Shown: positions 16,737 through 24,969 of the stretch, in pieces | Numbering within the stretch: the stretch's first letter is position 1 | Layout of the letters: each line of letters opens with the position of its first letter | Origin: Gottschalkiaceae bacterium SANA | GTDB lineage: Bacteria > Bacillota > Clostridia > Tissierellales > GPF-1 | Length of the DNA stretch: 64,000 nucleotides | Assembly: GCA_036323355.1 (NCBI GenBank) | Contig: AP028876.1 | Span: 3,100,001 to 3,164,000 of the forward strand | Direction: 5' to 3' | Translations under genes and position numbers: made by a program | The notes under the pieces: model-generated | Told to the model about the DNA's origin: nothing | The model's input: the letters and a program-made list of their open reading frames with translations, nothing else | Databases searched by the model: none

Positions 16737-16970
16737 ATGAGTTTCCCATTTAATAACATGCTGTTTTTGGCTATACCCGTTTTCATTCAAATCGCCGTTA
16801 TTTTTGGCGTGATCCTTTTAATTAAAAAGGCCATTCAAAAGAACAATGACCATGCAGATGGTTTCCCTTCTAGTCGCGGTGCCATGCGCATTCTGGATGA
16901 ACGCTTCGCCAGGGGTGAAATCGATGAAATCGAATACTTGAGAAAAAAGGATATGCTAAAAAGACAATAG
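16737..16970 (+). CDS. Small membrane protein with SHOCT domain (copy 1)
   Basis: A 77-residue protein with AGGAGG before the ATG. It has one N-terminal membrane helix (MLFLAIPVFIQIAVIFGVILLI), a short polar linker, and a C-terminal SHOCT domain (ILDERFARGEIDEIEYLRKK). SHOCT (short C-terminal) domains are small oligomerisation modules found at the ends of many bacterial membrane proteins. It is followed after 12 bases by a second copy whose last 80 bases, including the downstream AGGAAGAAGC, are almost identical in DNA, showing a recent tandem duplication. Confidence 0.85.
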   Translation: MSFPFNNMLFLAIPVFIQIAVIFGVILLIKKAIQKNNDHADGFPSSRGAMRILDERFARGEIDEIEYLRKKDMLKRQ

Positions 16971-16982
16971 GAGGAAGAAGCA

Positions 16983-17189
16983 ATGGCTATCATGATGATT
17001 ATTCCCATAATTGCATTTGTCCTTGTTTTAGTGATGATTTTAACTGCAATGAAAAGTAAAAACAATACAGACCCGTCGCAAGCAAGATCTTCGAGCAATG
17101 CCATGAAAGTTCTTGATGAGCGCTTCGCCAGGGGTGACATCGACGAAATCGAATATTTGAGAAAAAAGGATATGCTAAAAAGACAATAA
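16983..17189 (+). CDS. Small membrane protein with SHOCT domain (copy 2)
   Basis: A 68-residue protein whose ribosome binding site, GGAGGAAGAAGCA, directly follows the first copy. It has a membrane helix near the N-terminus (MMIIPIIAFVLVLVMILTA) that differs in sequence from copy 1, and a SHOCT domain (VLDERFARGDIDEIEYLRKK) that is almost the same. The N-terminal half has diverged while the C-terminal half is near identical, which fits duplication followed by gene conversion or strong selection on SHOCT. A terminator follows at 17202. Confidence 0.85.
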   Translation: MAIMMIIPIIAFVLVLVMILTAMKSKNNTDPSQARSSSNAMKVLDERFARGDIDEIEYLRKKDMLKRQ

Positions 17190-17201
17190 GAGGAAGAAGC
17201 G

Positions 17202-17229
17202 AGAAGTTCACACTTGTGGACTTCTTTTT
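17202..17229 (+). terminator. Rho-independent terminator
   Basis: Stem AGAAGTTCAC/GTGGACTTCT (one G-T pair) with a 4-base loop is followed by TTTTTA. It ends the SHOCT pair. Confidence 0.85.
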
Positions 17230-17288
17230 ATGAGACGTCCATTCAAAAAGCATGTATAATAAAGGAAGGTATTTTACAAGGAGGACTT

Positions 17289-17717
17289 ATGAATCAATTA
17301 CGCATTAGCAAATTTACCGCCCAAGATGCTTGGGAGGTTGGTCAAGAACTTTATAAACTTGGCTTGAAACTTGAAAAGCCCATTGCCTTTGAGGTCTACG
17401 CCTATGGACAGATCCTCTTTCGCCATAGCTTTGGGGGACTTTCTCCTGACAAGGAGATCTGGATCGAGCGCAAGCGTAAAACCGCCATCCATTTTGCCAC
17501 ATCTACCCTGTCTACAGAAGAAAAGATGGCCAAGGACCAAACGACCATTAAGAAAAAATATGGTTTGCCCAATGAATCCTATGTAGCAATCGGCGGTTCC
17601 ATCCCCTTAATTTTAGAAGACGGTGGCGTCATTGGAGCAGTTACGGTTACCGGTTTAAAGCCTGAAGAAGACCACCAGATTGTTGTTAATGCCTATTTGG
17701 AAAGCTTGAAAAAATAA
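17289..17717 (+). CDS. UPF0303 / GlcG-HbpS-type (DUF336-like) protein
   Basis: A 142-residue soluble protein. The ATG at 17289 follows GGAGGACTT; an upstream in-frame start would run into the terminator. The sequence fits the UPF0303 group of the GlcG/HbpS fold (heme-binding or flavin-like alpha-beta proteins). It shows 'FEVYAYGQILFRHSFGG', 'WIERKRKTAIHFATSTL', and the conserved glycine stretch 'YVAIGGSIPLILEDGGVIGAV'. The exact biochemical role of this group is not settled. It is a single-gene unit with its own terminator. Confidence 0.8.
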   Translation: MNQLRISKFTAQDAWEVGQELYKLGLKLEKPIAFEVYAYGQILFRHSFGGLSPDKEIWIERKRKTAIHFATSTLSTEEKMAKDQTTIKKKYGLPNESYVAIGGSIPLILEDGGVIGAVTVTGLKPEEDHQIVVNAYLESLKK

Positions 17718-17733
17718 TAAATTGGTCAAATTT

Positions 17734-17759
17734 GAAGCTTCCCTTGGGAAGCTTCTTTT
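17734..17759 (+). terminator. Rho-independent terminator
   Basis: A 10-bp perfect stem GAAGCTTCCC/GGGAAGCTTC with a 2-base loop is followed by TTTTC. It ends the UPF0303-type gene. Confidence 0.85.
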
Positions 17760-17854
17760 CATCTCTGCCAATGTGCAGATTTCCGGCAACAAGTTTATCC
17801 TTAAAAAACGCTTTCCTGTGCTAGAATAAAAGTAATCAAGTAAGGAGGGATTTT

Positions 17855-19009
17855 ATGACGCATTTCTTCACACTCCCCACCAAGATCCATTTGGAAAAGG
17901 GAGCCCTAGACGATTTGCCTGCACTTGTAAAAACCTATGGCAATCGCGTATTCTTAGTGACAACAGCAAATCGCCAACCTCTCGCGGATCTATATGCCAG
18001 GATTAAGACCCAACTAACAGAAATCGACTGCACGGTTTATCATTTTGACAAAGTGCAACCGAATCCACCCGTGGACATCATCGAAATGGGAATCCAAGAA
18101 CTGCAAGCATTTAAGCCCGATTTGGTCTTATCCGTAGGTGGAGGTTCCAGTATTGATACGGCAAAAACAGTGGCACTTTTGCATGATCAAACCAATATCG
18201 ACTGGGCAGAACTTTTTGATCAATTTGGCGATCCCCACGGACAATACCCGCCCGTGGCAAAGAAACGCATGCCTCATATCGCTGTTCCAACAACGGCAGG
18301 CACCGGTTCAGAAGTCACTCAGGCGGCCGTACTTTCCATGGGACACGACAAACTAACCATTTATCATCCCCAGAATCGATCGGATCATGCGATCCTGGAC
18401 CCCATGCTGACCCTAACACTTCCGGCAAAACTCACTGCAACCACTGGATTCGATGCATTCACACACGCCTTTGAATCTTATATTCATCCCAAAGCAACCC
18501 CATTGGGAAAGCGCATGAGTTTTTCTGCTATGGAGTTGATCGTTGACGCTCTGCCAAAACTGGCCAAGCATCCCAATGATCTTGATCTTCGACAGAAGCT
18601 GATGGAAGCCCAAGTCTTAGCTGGAATTGGTCTTTCCAATGCCGGTGCAGACGCACCCCATCCCTTAAGCGAAATTATTGGTGGCATAAGCGGCATTCCC
18701 CATGGCGAATCTTTGGCGCTTATTTACCCCGAGTTTATTCATTATAAATGGAAATACGCTCAAGCCGATTTTGCAGCGGTCGCCCGGCTCTTTGATCCAA
18801 GCCTGCAAACCGAATCCATGGCCGCCCGTGCTTTAGCTGTCCATATAAAATTGTTCATTCGCAAGATCGGTCTCCCCAAGGGTTTCTCCGCCTATACAAT
18901 ACCAAAATCCCAATGGGAAGAGATCGTGAACTCCCCTATACTTGGTTTCCTCCCCTTTGGAAGCAAGGAAGATTTAACCGACATTTTAATTCAGGCAAAA
19001 GAAAGGTAA
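17855..19009 (+). CDS. Iron-containing alcohol dehydrogenase (group III)
   Basis: A 384-residue cytosolic NAD(P)H-dependent dehydrogenase that interconverts alcohols and aldehydes. Family features are the NAD-binding 'LSVGGGSSIDTAK' (about residues 92-104), 'PTTAGTGSEVTQAAV' (about 149-163), and the iron-ligand regions 'LTATTGFDAFTHAFESYI' and 'GISGIPHGESLALIYPEF' with the conserved Asp and His residues. The length is normal. AAGGAGGG precedes the ATG. It is a monocistronic gene with a strong terminator. The substrate is not predictable; in fermenting Clostridia such enzymes re-oxidise NADH by making ethanol or other alcohols. Confidence 0.92.
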   Translation: MTHFFTLPTKIHLEKGALDDLPALVKTYGNRVFLVTTANRQPLADLYARIKTQLTEIDCTVYHFDKVQPNPPVDIIEMGIQELQAFKPDLVLSVGGGSSIDTAKTVALLHDQTNIDWAELFDQFGDPHGQYPPVAKKRMPHIAVPTTAGTGSEVTQAAVLSMGHDKLTIYHPQNRSDHAILDPMLTLTLPAKLTATTGFDAFTHAFESYIHPKATPLGKRMSFSAMELIVDALPKLAKHPNDLDLRQKLMEAQVLAGIGLSNAGADAPHPLSEIIGGISGIPHGESLALIYPEFIHYKWKYAQADFAAVARLFDPSLQTESMAARALAVHIKLFIRKIGLPKGFSAYTIPKSQWEEIVNSPILGFLPFGSKEDLTDILIQAKER

Positions 19010-19020
19010 TACGAGCAGTA

Positions 19021-19056
19021 AAACACCCGGAAATTTCATTCTTTCCGGGTGTTTTG
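19021..19056 (+). terminator. Rho-independent terminator
   Basis: Stem ACACCCGGAAA/TTTCCGGGTGT with an 8-base loop and T-rich tail lies 11 bases after the alcohol dehydrogenase stop. Confidence 0.9.
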
Positions 19057-19101
19057 CTGTCTATTCGGATAAAACTGTTGGTTACGCTGAAAATTACGCA
19101 G

Positions 19102-19125
19102 CAAAAAACCCGGATTGCTCCGGGT
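19102..19125 (-). terminator. Rho-independent terminator of the tryptophanase-like gene
   Basis: Stem ACCCGGA/TCCGGGT (19108-19114 with 19119-19125) is followed on the minus strand by TTTTTT (19102-19107). It lies about 60 bases after the stop at 19185. Confidence 0.85.
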
Positions 19126-19184
19126 CTCGCCGCGCTATACAAGGGTGTGCGTCGCGCAATCTATGTTGCATTTTGCAAAAAAGC

Positions 19185-20570
19185 TTATAGAAGTTCGAAT
19201 CCTGCCGTAAAGTGACGAAGAGATGTAATGGGTCCTTCGTAGACAAGCTTCATGCCCTTATAGGTCTCTCTATTATCGTAAATATCGCCCAATGCATTGG
19301 CAATAACATCCATGTGAGAATTGGTGTATACCCGGCGAGAAATTGCAATTCGCATGGTTTCCAGTTCTGGCCAAATCGGCTCTCCGCTTTCTTTGTCTTT
19401 GGATCCGAAGGCGCAGGCTCCTAATTCAACCGCTCGCACGCCTGCCTCTTCATAAAGGGCAACGACCAAGCGTTGTGATGGAAATTCATTCTGTGGAATC
19501 TGTGGAAAGAATCGACGACCGTCTACATAAACACCATGTCCACCGGTTGGTTCGATAATTGGAATGCCCCGTTCTTTTAATTTATCGCCCAAGTACTTGA
19601 CTTGATTAATGCGATACTCCAAATACTGCTCATCGCAACCTTCTTGAAGTCCAACTGCCAAGGCTTCCATATCACGGCCGCTCATGCCACCGTAGGTAAT
19701 AAAACCTTCATGTACAATGGCCATCACATTGGCTTGCTGATAAATTTCTTTGTTTCGGGTAACAAATAGTCCACCCATATTTACCATGCCGTCTTTTTTC
19801 GAGCTCATGGTTGCTGTTTCACAATAAGAGAACATCTCTCTTGTGATTTCCTTAATGGCTTTGTCTTGGTAGCCTTCTTCCCGCTGTTGAATAAAGTAAG
19901 CATTTTCCGCCATGCGGGCTGAGTCCATAACCACAGGAATGTCGTACTTGGCTGCCAATTCCGACACCTGGCGAATATTCTCCATGGATACGGGTTGACC
20001 CCCATTGTTGTTGCAAGTGATGGTGATAATGACAACACTAATATTCTCTTTGCCCTTCTCATCAATCAATTCCTGCATTTTATTCAAATCAATATTTCCC
20101 TTGAAAGGATGAGCGGCACTAGAAGAATCCATGCCCTCGTCAATAACATAATCAACTGCCAAGGCCCCCAGCATTTCTGCATTTCCTCTAAAGGTGTCAA
20201 AATGCATATTACCAATGGCATATTTTCCTTTTTCTGCATAGATCTGCGCCATAATGAAATCAGCCGCACGTCCCTGATGTGTCGGTTGTACATATTCCAT
20301 ACCGAAAACATCCTGTACCGATGCCTCTAATTTATAAAAACTTTTGCAACCCGCGTAGGACTCGTCACCCAACATCAAGGCTGCCCATTGCTCGTTACTC
20401 ATAGCCGAAGTTCCACTGTCAGTCAGGCAGTCTATGTAAACATCCTCCGCCTTTAAACGGAATGCATTGAATTGCGCTTCCTCAAGGGATTGCTGACGTT
20501 CTGCCTTTGTTGACTTCTTGATGTGTTCGACCATTTTAATTCGAAATGGCTCTGCTGTCATATACTTCAT
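19185..20570 (-). CDS. tnaA: Tryptophanase-like PLP beta-eliminating lyase
   Basis: A 461-residue PLP enzyme of the tryptophanase / tyrosine phenol-lyase family, matching throughout ('EPFRIK' near the start, 'DCLTDSGTSAMS', 'PTHQGRAAD', 'GGQPVS', PLP lysine in MSSKKDGMVNMGG, 'LRHFTAGFELL' at the end). Residues that separate the two activities favour tryptophanase: Asp in 'NMHFDTF' (Thr in tyrosine phenol-lyase) and Val-Glu-Leu in 'RAVELGA', where tyrosine phenol-lyase has Met-Glu-Arg. It would split tryptophan to indole, pyruvate and ammonia. GAAAGGAGATCAAA precedes the ATG. No TnaC-type leader peptide with Trp is visible in the 150 bases upstream. The family call is firm, the substrate less so. 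Confidence 0.85.
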   Translation of the reverse strand: MKYMTAEPFRIKMVEHIKKSTKAERQQSLEEAQFNAFRLKAEDVYIDCLTDSGTSAMSNEQWAALMLGDESYAGCKSFYKLEASVQDVFGMEYVQPTHQGRAADFIMAQIYAEKGKYAIGNMHFDTFRGNAEMLGALAVDYVIDEGMDSSSAAHPFKGNIDLNKMQELIDEKGKENISVVIITITCNNNGGQPVSMENIRQVSELAAKYDIPVVMDSARMAENAYFIQQREEGYQDKAIKEITREMFSYCETATMSSKKDGMVNMGGLFVTRNKEIYQQANVMAIVHEGFITYGGMSGRDMEALAVGLQEGCDEQYLEYRINQVKYLGDKLKERGIPIIEPTGGHGVYVDGRRFFPQIPQNEFPSQRLVVALYEEAGVRAVELGACAFGSKDKESGEPIWPELETMRIAISRRVYTNSHMDVIANALGDIYDNRETYKGMKLVYEGPITSLRHFTAGFELL

Positions 20571-20621
20571 TTTGATCTCCTTTCAAGGGTTATACCCGTA
20601 TTTTCTTTCAATTTTGTGCAC

Positions 20622-20663
20622 ACGAAACCCCAGGAAGCCCCAAATGGGGACCCGGTTGCTTCG
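20622..20663 (-). other. Long imperfect hairpin in the tnaA leader
   Basis: Between the epimerase-like gene and the tryptophanase-like gene, the transcript can fold CCCC/GGGG around ATTT and extend outward through AACC/GGTT to CGAA/TTCG. There is no T-run, so it is not a simple terminator. A second small dyad, ATCCCATTGGGAT, lies at about 20706-20718. The function could be mRNA processing, protection or attenuation; this is inference. Confidence 0.4.
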
Positions 20664-20719
20664 TATTATTCACTTTCAGTCACGCTTTATCTGGTTTGCT
20701 CGAACATCCCAATGGGATA

Positions 20720-21436
20720 TTATTCCAGACCGTATTTTATTGCTGCCGCATCAATCGCTTCTCGGCATGCTTTGGTTCCGGCTTTAATTCCGTCTGGATG
20801 CTTGAAGATCGCTGACGAAAGAATCACAATATCCGGGTTGCAAGCAATCAATGGATCCATGTTATTGAATCGCAATCCGCCGTCAATGGCAAGCTCACAA
20901 CGAGGATTTTTCTCGTCAATCAAGGCGCGTGCACGTCTAACAAGATCCGGTGCAGATTTTCTCCAACCCCAGTTGTCGGCGCCGTCGGTTTCATCCACTC
21001 CGTGTACAACCACATGAAGTCGATCGATATCGTTAATGGATTCTTCCACAAAACTCAATGGTGTGTAGCAACCAATGGTTAAGCCGATCTTAATGCCAAA
21101 CTCTCGGCAGTAATTGATGATATAAGCCAAAGGCGCTCCAATAAAGTGCTCTGCCGGCAAGACCAGCATATTGGCACCCGCCGCTGCAATTTTCTCAATA
21201 AAAAGTCGATCCATGGTCTCTGTATAGATATGGCATTCAATTGGTTTTTCCGTAATGGGACGAATCGCCTCAACGATTTGATGACCACCCATCAATTGCA
21301 TGTTTTTCAAGTCATGCATATCGGCTGCATCGGAATGTATATAATCCGCACCCGCCTCATCTGCTTGTCGTACTACATCGGCAATATGTCCATAATTAAC
21401 ATGAGCCAAGCCCGCCGCAATTTTAATGTGTTTCAT
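20720..21436 (-). CDS. TIM-barrel protein, ribulose-phosphate 3-epimerase-like
   Basis: A 238-residue (beta/alpha)8 protein resembling the ribulose-phosphate 3-epimerase superfamily: 'GADYIHSDAADMHDLKNM' at the place of the family's HxDxMDG strand, 'PIECHIYTE' and 'GLTIGCYTPLSFVEE' for the middle strands, and 'CELAIDGGLRFNN' for the xVDGG phosphate loop. The canonical metal site is changed: the His-x-Asp of strand 2 is present (IHSDA), but the later Met-Asp-Gly is not. A sugar-phosphate epimerase or a related isomerase or aldolase is possible. It lies between a PRD-type regulator and the tryptophanase-like gene on the same strand, an unusual neighbour for amino-acid breakdown. Confidence 0.65.
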   Translation of the reverse strand: MKHIKIAAGLAHVNYGHIADVVRQADEAGADYIHSDAADMHDLKNMQLMGGHQIVEAIRPITEKPIECHIYTETMDRLFIEKIAAAGANMLVLPAEHFIGAPLAYIINYCREFGIKIGLTIGCYTPLSFVEESINDIDRLHVVVHGVDETDGADNWGWRKSAPDLVRRARALIDEKNPRCELAIDGGLRFNNMDPLIACNPDIVILSSAIFKHPDGIKAGTKACREAIDAAAIKYGLE

Positions 21437-21502
21437 AGTATCACTCCTTCCTGTCTATATCCTATCATCCCGTTTTCACCCTGTCCGATAAAGGTTTTGC
21501 CA

Positions 21503-23059
21503 CTAGTTTTGCAAACGAACAAGGCGTTTTCGGTTGACTTCTTCATAGTATTCTCGAATTAATTTGCTTACCCGATTCAAATCATGCTTCAAAAAAACCG
21601 TTGGCAGCACAAGGGAGTGAACGTCCTTTGGAACCGTCACATCTCGCGAGGAAATCACCAGATCTACCTGGCTCCAATCAATGGTTTGCATCCGATCCAC
21701 GGGATAAACCTTACCCAGTTCCAATTGATGAAATTCATTCTTTAACACCTCTTTCATCAACTTGATTTCGCCATAATTACGATAGTAAACAATCACCGTT
21801 TTCAATGGACGCTTGGACCGCTCCACTGCTGCCGCAATGTGCATGGCTATATAACCCACTTCTTCATCGGGAATGGGAGAAGAAAAAATATCTTCAAAAA
21901 TCTGTCGACTCTTCTCAGCAATTCGATAAGCGTCTGAATATGTTTTTTTAATTTCTTCCAAATGATCATTCTCAAAATTTTTATCATATTTAATCTTATT
22001 AAAAACAGACTGCAGGTGATGGCTTAAGCCCAAAAAGAAGACCTCTTCATGCTCAATTCGGTAAAATTTCTTGGCAGTTTCCACAATCTCGTTGGTTGCA
22101 ATCCGGTTGATCACCATCAACTTCTGGCTTGCATTCCATCCCGGTGTTTCCGTATGGGTTTTTGAAGCAAGTACCAAGCCCAAAAGATAGGCCCACTCCT
22201 CTTCTGGCAAAAAGACATCAAAGCGTTGCTGGGCAAATGCGTTGAGACCCTTAACTCGATCAAAGATGGGCAGGGTGGATAAATCCAACAACGTTTCCGG
22301 CCAAAGGGTCACTCGATACCCCGCCTTTAACCGCGTGATGGCAATGCCTATGCGAATCATGAGTCGAATGCGGTCCGCCGTTACAAAGGTGATGCCTAGC
22401 CGTTCTTCTATTAAATCGACCAAGTCATTCACATCCTCTTCCTCTACCGTAAAGAGATCTGTTTTCTGGCCGTAGGAAAAGAAGTTCATGGACGCGTAGG
22501 CTGTCTCTCCCTGTGCACGCTCCATCATTTCTACAAGCTTGTCATAAGACTCGCTCTGTAAAAAGAGATCTGCAATCGCTTTGCGGATCCGCTTTTCTCC
22601 TGCATGAAGCACCAGGGTTTTATCGGCGTGAAAGACCAGTTCAATCTCTCGCTTAGCCAACCACTCACGCACCTTGTCCAAATCCTTATATACGGAAGGG
22701 CGGCTTACAAACAGTTCTTCCTGCAGGCTAGTCACTGTTGGTAGCTTTCTAGCCAACAGCAATTGCTGAAGAATATAAAGACGCCGATCTCGGGATGTGT
22801 AATCCGTCTTTATTTCTTTTACATTGGCATAGTGATTGTAGATCCGAAACTTCTCGGTTTCATTACCCACCAAGGCAATGCCCACGCCCGTTTTCTTCAC
22901 CAACTTCACTTGTTTGTCGGCCAAGAGGCTTTCTACCTCTTTTAAATCATTTCGTATCGTTTTGGTGGATACAGAAAGCTCCTCTGCAATTTCCGAGATT
23001 GTCAGTACTTGATCGGCGTGGATTAAAATTTTGATAATTCTCAGGGTTCGGCTTTTCAC
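21503..23059 (-). CDS. BglG/MtlR-type PRD transcriptional regulator
   Basis: A 518-residue regulator. It has an N-terminal HTH ('LTISEIAEELSVSTKTIRNDL', about residues 19-39) and a second HTH-like region ('VTSLQEELFVSRPSVYKDL'). Two PRD domains follow from about residue 200, with candidate phosphorylated His in 'LGLSHHLQSV' and 'IAMHIAAAVERS'. A PTS EIIB-like C-terminal segment carries 'KTVIVYYRNYGEIKLMKEVL'. PRDs are normally phosphorylated by PTS proteins to link gene control to sugar uptake, yet no PTS genes are in the window. It starts with GTG at 23059 after AAAGGGGG. It probably controls the two downstream genes (epimerase-like, tryptophanase-like). Confidence 0.82.
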   Translation of the reverse strand: MKSRTLRIIKILIHADQVLTISEIAEELSVSTKTIRNDLKEVESLLADKQVKLVKKTGVGIALVGNETEKFRIYNHYANVKEIKTDYTSRDRRLYILQQLLLARKLPTVTSLQEELFVSRPSVYKDLDKVREWLAKREIELVFHADKTLVLHAGEKRIRKAIADLFLQSESYDKLVEMMERAQGETAYASMNFFSYGQKTDLFTVEEEDVNDLVDLIEERLGITFVTADRIRLMIRIGIAITRLKAGYRVTLWPETLLDLSTLPIFDRVKGLNAFAQQRFDVFLPEEEWAYLLGLVLASKTHTETPGWNASQKLMVINRIATNEIVETAKKFYRIEHEEVFFLGLSHHLQSVFNKIKYDKNFENDHLEEIKKTYSDAYRIAEKSRQIFEDIFSSPIPDEEVGYIAMHIAAAVERSKRPLKTVIVYYRNYGEIKLMKEVLKNEFHQLELGKVYPVDRMQTIDWSQVDLVISSRDVTVPKDVHSLVLPTVFLKHDLNRVSKLIREYYEEVNRKRLVRLQN

Positions 23060-23155
23060 TATATCCCCCTTTCCATTCCTCTGGAAACATTTTGATACGT
23101 TTGCTTATCGTTATTGGCTTTGTTTTTGGTTATAATCAAAGAAAGTAATCGGACC

Positions 23156-23794
23156 CTACTCCGACTTACTCAAGTATCGGTATATCGTCACCTCAGATGT
23201 ATTTAAGACGCTCGCAACATGGCCGATGGAACCCTTGATCAAAAACACGCCTTTGTTGTCGAGCTTCTTGGTGATGGTCTGTTTCTCCATTGGAGACAAA
23301 CGCTCCGCTGGCACATCGTATTCCGCCATAATATTCGAAACCACCCGGTTCATAAAGCCATCAACCGGATTTTCAAAACTCTCTAAATACTGCTCTTCCT
23401 GGTCCGCTTCATCTGCATTGTGAAAGACACTTCCATTTATAATTCGATCCAGCCTTTCTCGCACATCAATTAATTCGGTTACCCGGTAATTGATGGTCAG
23501 CATTCCCTGTAATTCCTGATTTTCATCCTTAATAAACAAAGTGGCGCTCCGTAATTTTTGGTTCTCGTCAACGAATGCGCGATAATTCATTGCATAATCC
23601 TTTTTTTCGTAAATCTTTTCATCAAGAAATTTTCGTTCAATGTTTCGAATGGGGTCACCAACATTTCGTTCTTTGTTAAATTGATTTTCTACACAAAGAA
23701 TTGTTTCCAGTTTCGTATCAAATAAAACAACTTGTGCATCCTCACCCAAAAACTTGGCAAGAAACTTTACAATGGGTTTATATTGCGCCAACAT
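23156..23794 (-). CDS. YheO-type PAS / HTH transcriptional regulator
   Basis: A 212-residue regulator. An N-terminal YheO-like PAS domain ('VVLFDTKLETILCVENQF', 'SATLFIKDENQELQGMLTIN') is followed by a linker and a C-terminal HTH ('KLDNKGVFLIKGSIGHVAS', 'LNTSEVTIYRYLS'). This architecture is shared with DauR-like regulators of amino-acid catabolism. The ATG at 23794 follows AGGAGGAGTGAGG. It is the last gene of the long peptide operon, 20 bases after the amidohydrolase stop, and is the best candidate to control it by feedback. Confidence 0.85.
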   Translation of the reverse strand: MLAQYKPIVKFLAKFLGEDAQVVLFDTKLETILCVENQFNKERNVGDPIRNIERKFLDEKIYEKKDYAMNYRAFVDENQKLRSATLFIKDENQELQGMLTINYRVTELIDVRERLDRIINGSVFHNADEADQEEQYLESFENPVDGFMNRVVSNIMAEYDVPAERLSPMEKQTITKKLDNKGVFLIKGSIGHVASVLNTSEVTIYRYLSKSE

Positions 23795-23814
23795 ATACCT
23801 CACTCCTCCTATAT

Positions 23815-24969
23815 TTAACTTGAATAAATAACCTCTCCATCGATCATGGTCATAACACATGTACTAAGTGCATCCCGAAAAGGGTGTCCATTGAATATGA
23901 CGATATCGGCATCTTTACCCGCTTGCAAACTGCCAATCCGGTCATCCAGTTTCAAAATTTCTGCCGCATTTCTTGTCACACTTAAATAGGCATCTTCTTC
24001 AGATAAGCCTTCCTTCATACAGGCACCCACCACCGTTGGCAAGGTCTCTAAATGCATGGCTGGCAGATCCGTCATAATGGCAATCTTGACCCCGGCATTG
24101 GCCAAAATGGCTGCGCTTTTTGGATGCACATTCACGGCTTCCGGTTTATGCGGGAAACCCAAAAAGGGTCCCAAGATGATGGGCCGATTGACTTTGGCCA
24201 TTTCTTGGGGAATCAAGTAGCCTTCCGACCCATGTTCCAAAGACATGTCCAATTGAAACTCATCAGCAATTCGAAGGGCGGTTAAAATATCATCCACCCG
24301 ATGGCAATGGGCTTTCACTGGCATTTCTCCCCGAATGACTTTTGCTAGAGCAGCCAGCTTTAAGTCGAATTCTTGACTTGCACCCTCGGCTTCTCTTTTT
24401 GCATACGCCCGCGCATTGATCAAATACTCCCGAATGAGGGCCGCCGTCGCCATCCGTGTAACAGGTGCTTTACCGTTTTTTCCATATACGTTCTTTGGAT
24501 TTTCTCCAAAGGCAAATTTCATGGCTAAAGGAGATTTGATAATTCGGTCTCCATAGGTTTTTCCTGCGGTTTTTAGGGCCATAAACTGACCCGCAATGGG
24601 ATTGGCACTTCCCGGGCCCGTAGCAACGGTGGTAATGCCCCCCCGTGCTGCCCGTTCAAACTCTGGATCCAAGAAATTCACCCCATCGATTGCTTGAATC
24701 TCTGGTGTAATGGGGTTGCTGGTCTCATTGCCGTCATCGCCGGGAAATCCAATACCTGTTTCAAAGATGCCAACATGACAATGGGCATCGATCAAGCCCG
24801 GCATGATGATTCCGCCCTGGGCGTCTATTCGTTGAACGTCTTTTGACACCTGTAGATTTTTTCCAACCGCCTCAATTTTGCCATCAACAACCAAAACCTG
24901 GCCACCATCCAAAATGCCTTGGTCAGACATGGTTATCACCTTTCCATTTTCTATTAAAATCTGCTTCAT
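23815..24969 (-). CDS. Metal-dependent amidohydrolase
   Basis: A 384-residue amidohydrolase (imidazolonepropionase/dihydroorotase fold). A short beta-sandwich at the N-terminus (to about residue 55) leads into the metal motif 'MPGLIDAHCHVGIFETG'. A further metal His lies in 'VKAHCHRVDDIL', and 'MTDLPAMHLETLP' carries the catalytic Asp. The C-terminal 'GSLQAGKDADIVIFNGHPF' closes the sandwich. Its ATG overlaps the M3 peptidase stop (ATGA). Within a peptide-uptake operon it may be a dipeptidase or an amidase acting on modified amino acids, as known for Xaa-Pro and N-acyl-dipeptide amidohydrolases. The substrate is inferred only from context. Confidence 0.85.
   Translation of the reverse strand: MKQILIENGKVITMSDQGILDGGQVLVVDGKIEAVGKNLQVSKDVQRIDAQGGIIMPGLIDAHCHVGIFETGIGFPGDDGNETSNPITPEIQAIDGVNFLDPEFERAARGGITTVATGPGSANPIAGQFMALKTAGKTYGDRIIKSPLAMKFAFGENPKNVYGKNGKAPVTRMATAALIREYLINARAYAKREAEGASQEFDLKLAALAKVIRGEMPVKAHCHRVDDILTALRIADEFQLDMSLEHGSEGYLIPQEMAKVNRPIILGPFLGFPHKPEAVNVHPKSAAILANAGVKIAIMTDLPAMHLETLPTVVGACMKEGLSEEDAYLSVTRNAAEILKLDDRIGSLQAGKDADIVIFNGHPFRDALSTCVMTMIDGEVIYSS

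Noticed and set aside
19185-20570. Tyrosine phenol-lyase for the PLP lyase
   Set aside because: The Arg that is typical of tyrosine phenol-lyase is Leu here, and the Thr near residue 124 is Asp, as in tryptophanase. It is not fully excluded.
20571-20719. TnaC-type leader peptide
   Set aside because: The short frames here have no Trp codon and no ribosome binding site.
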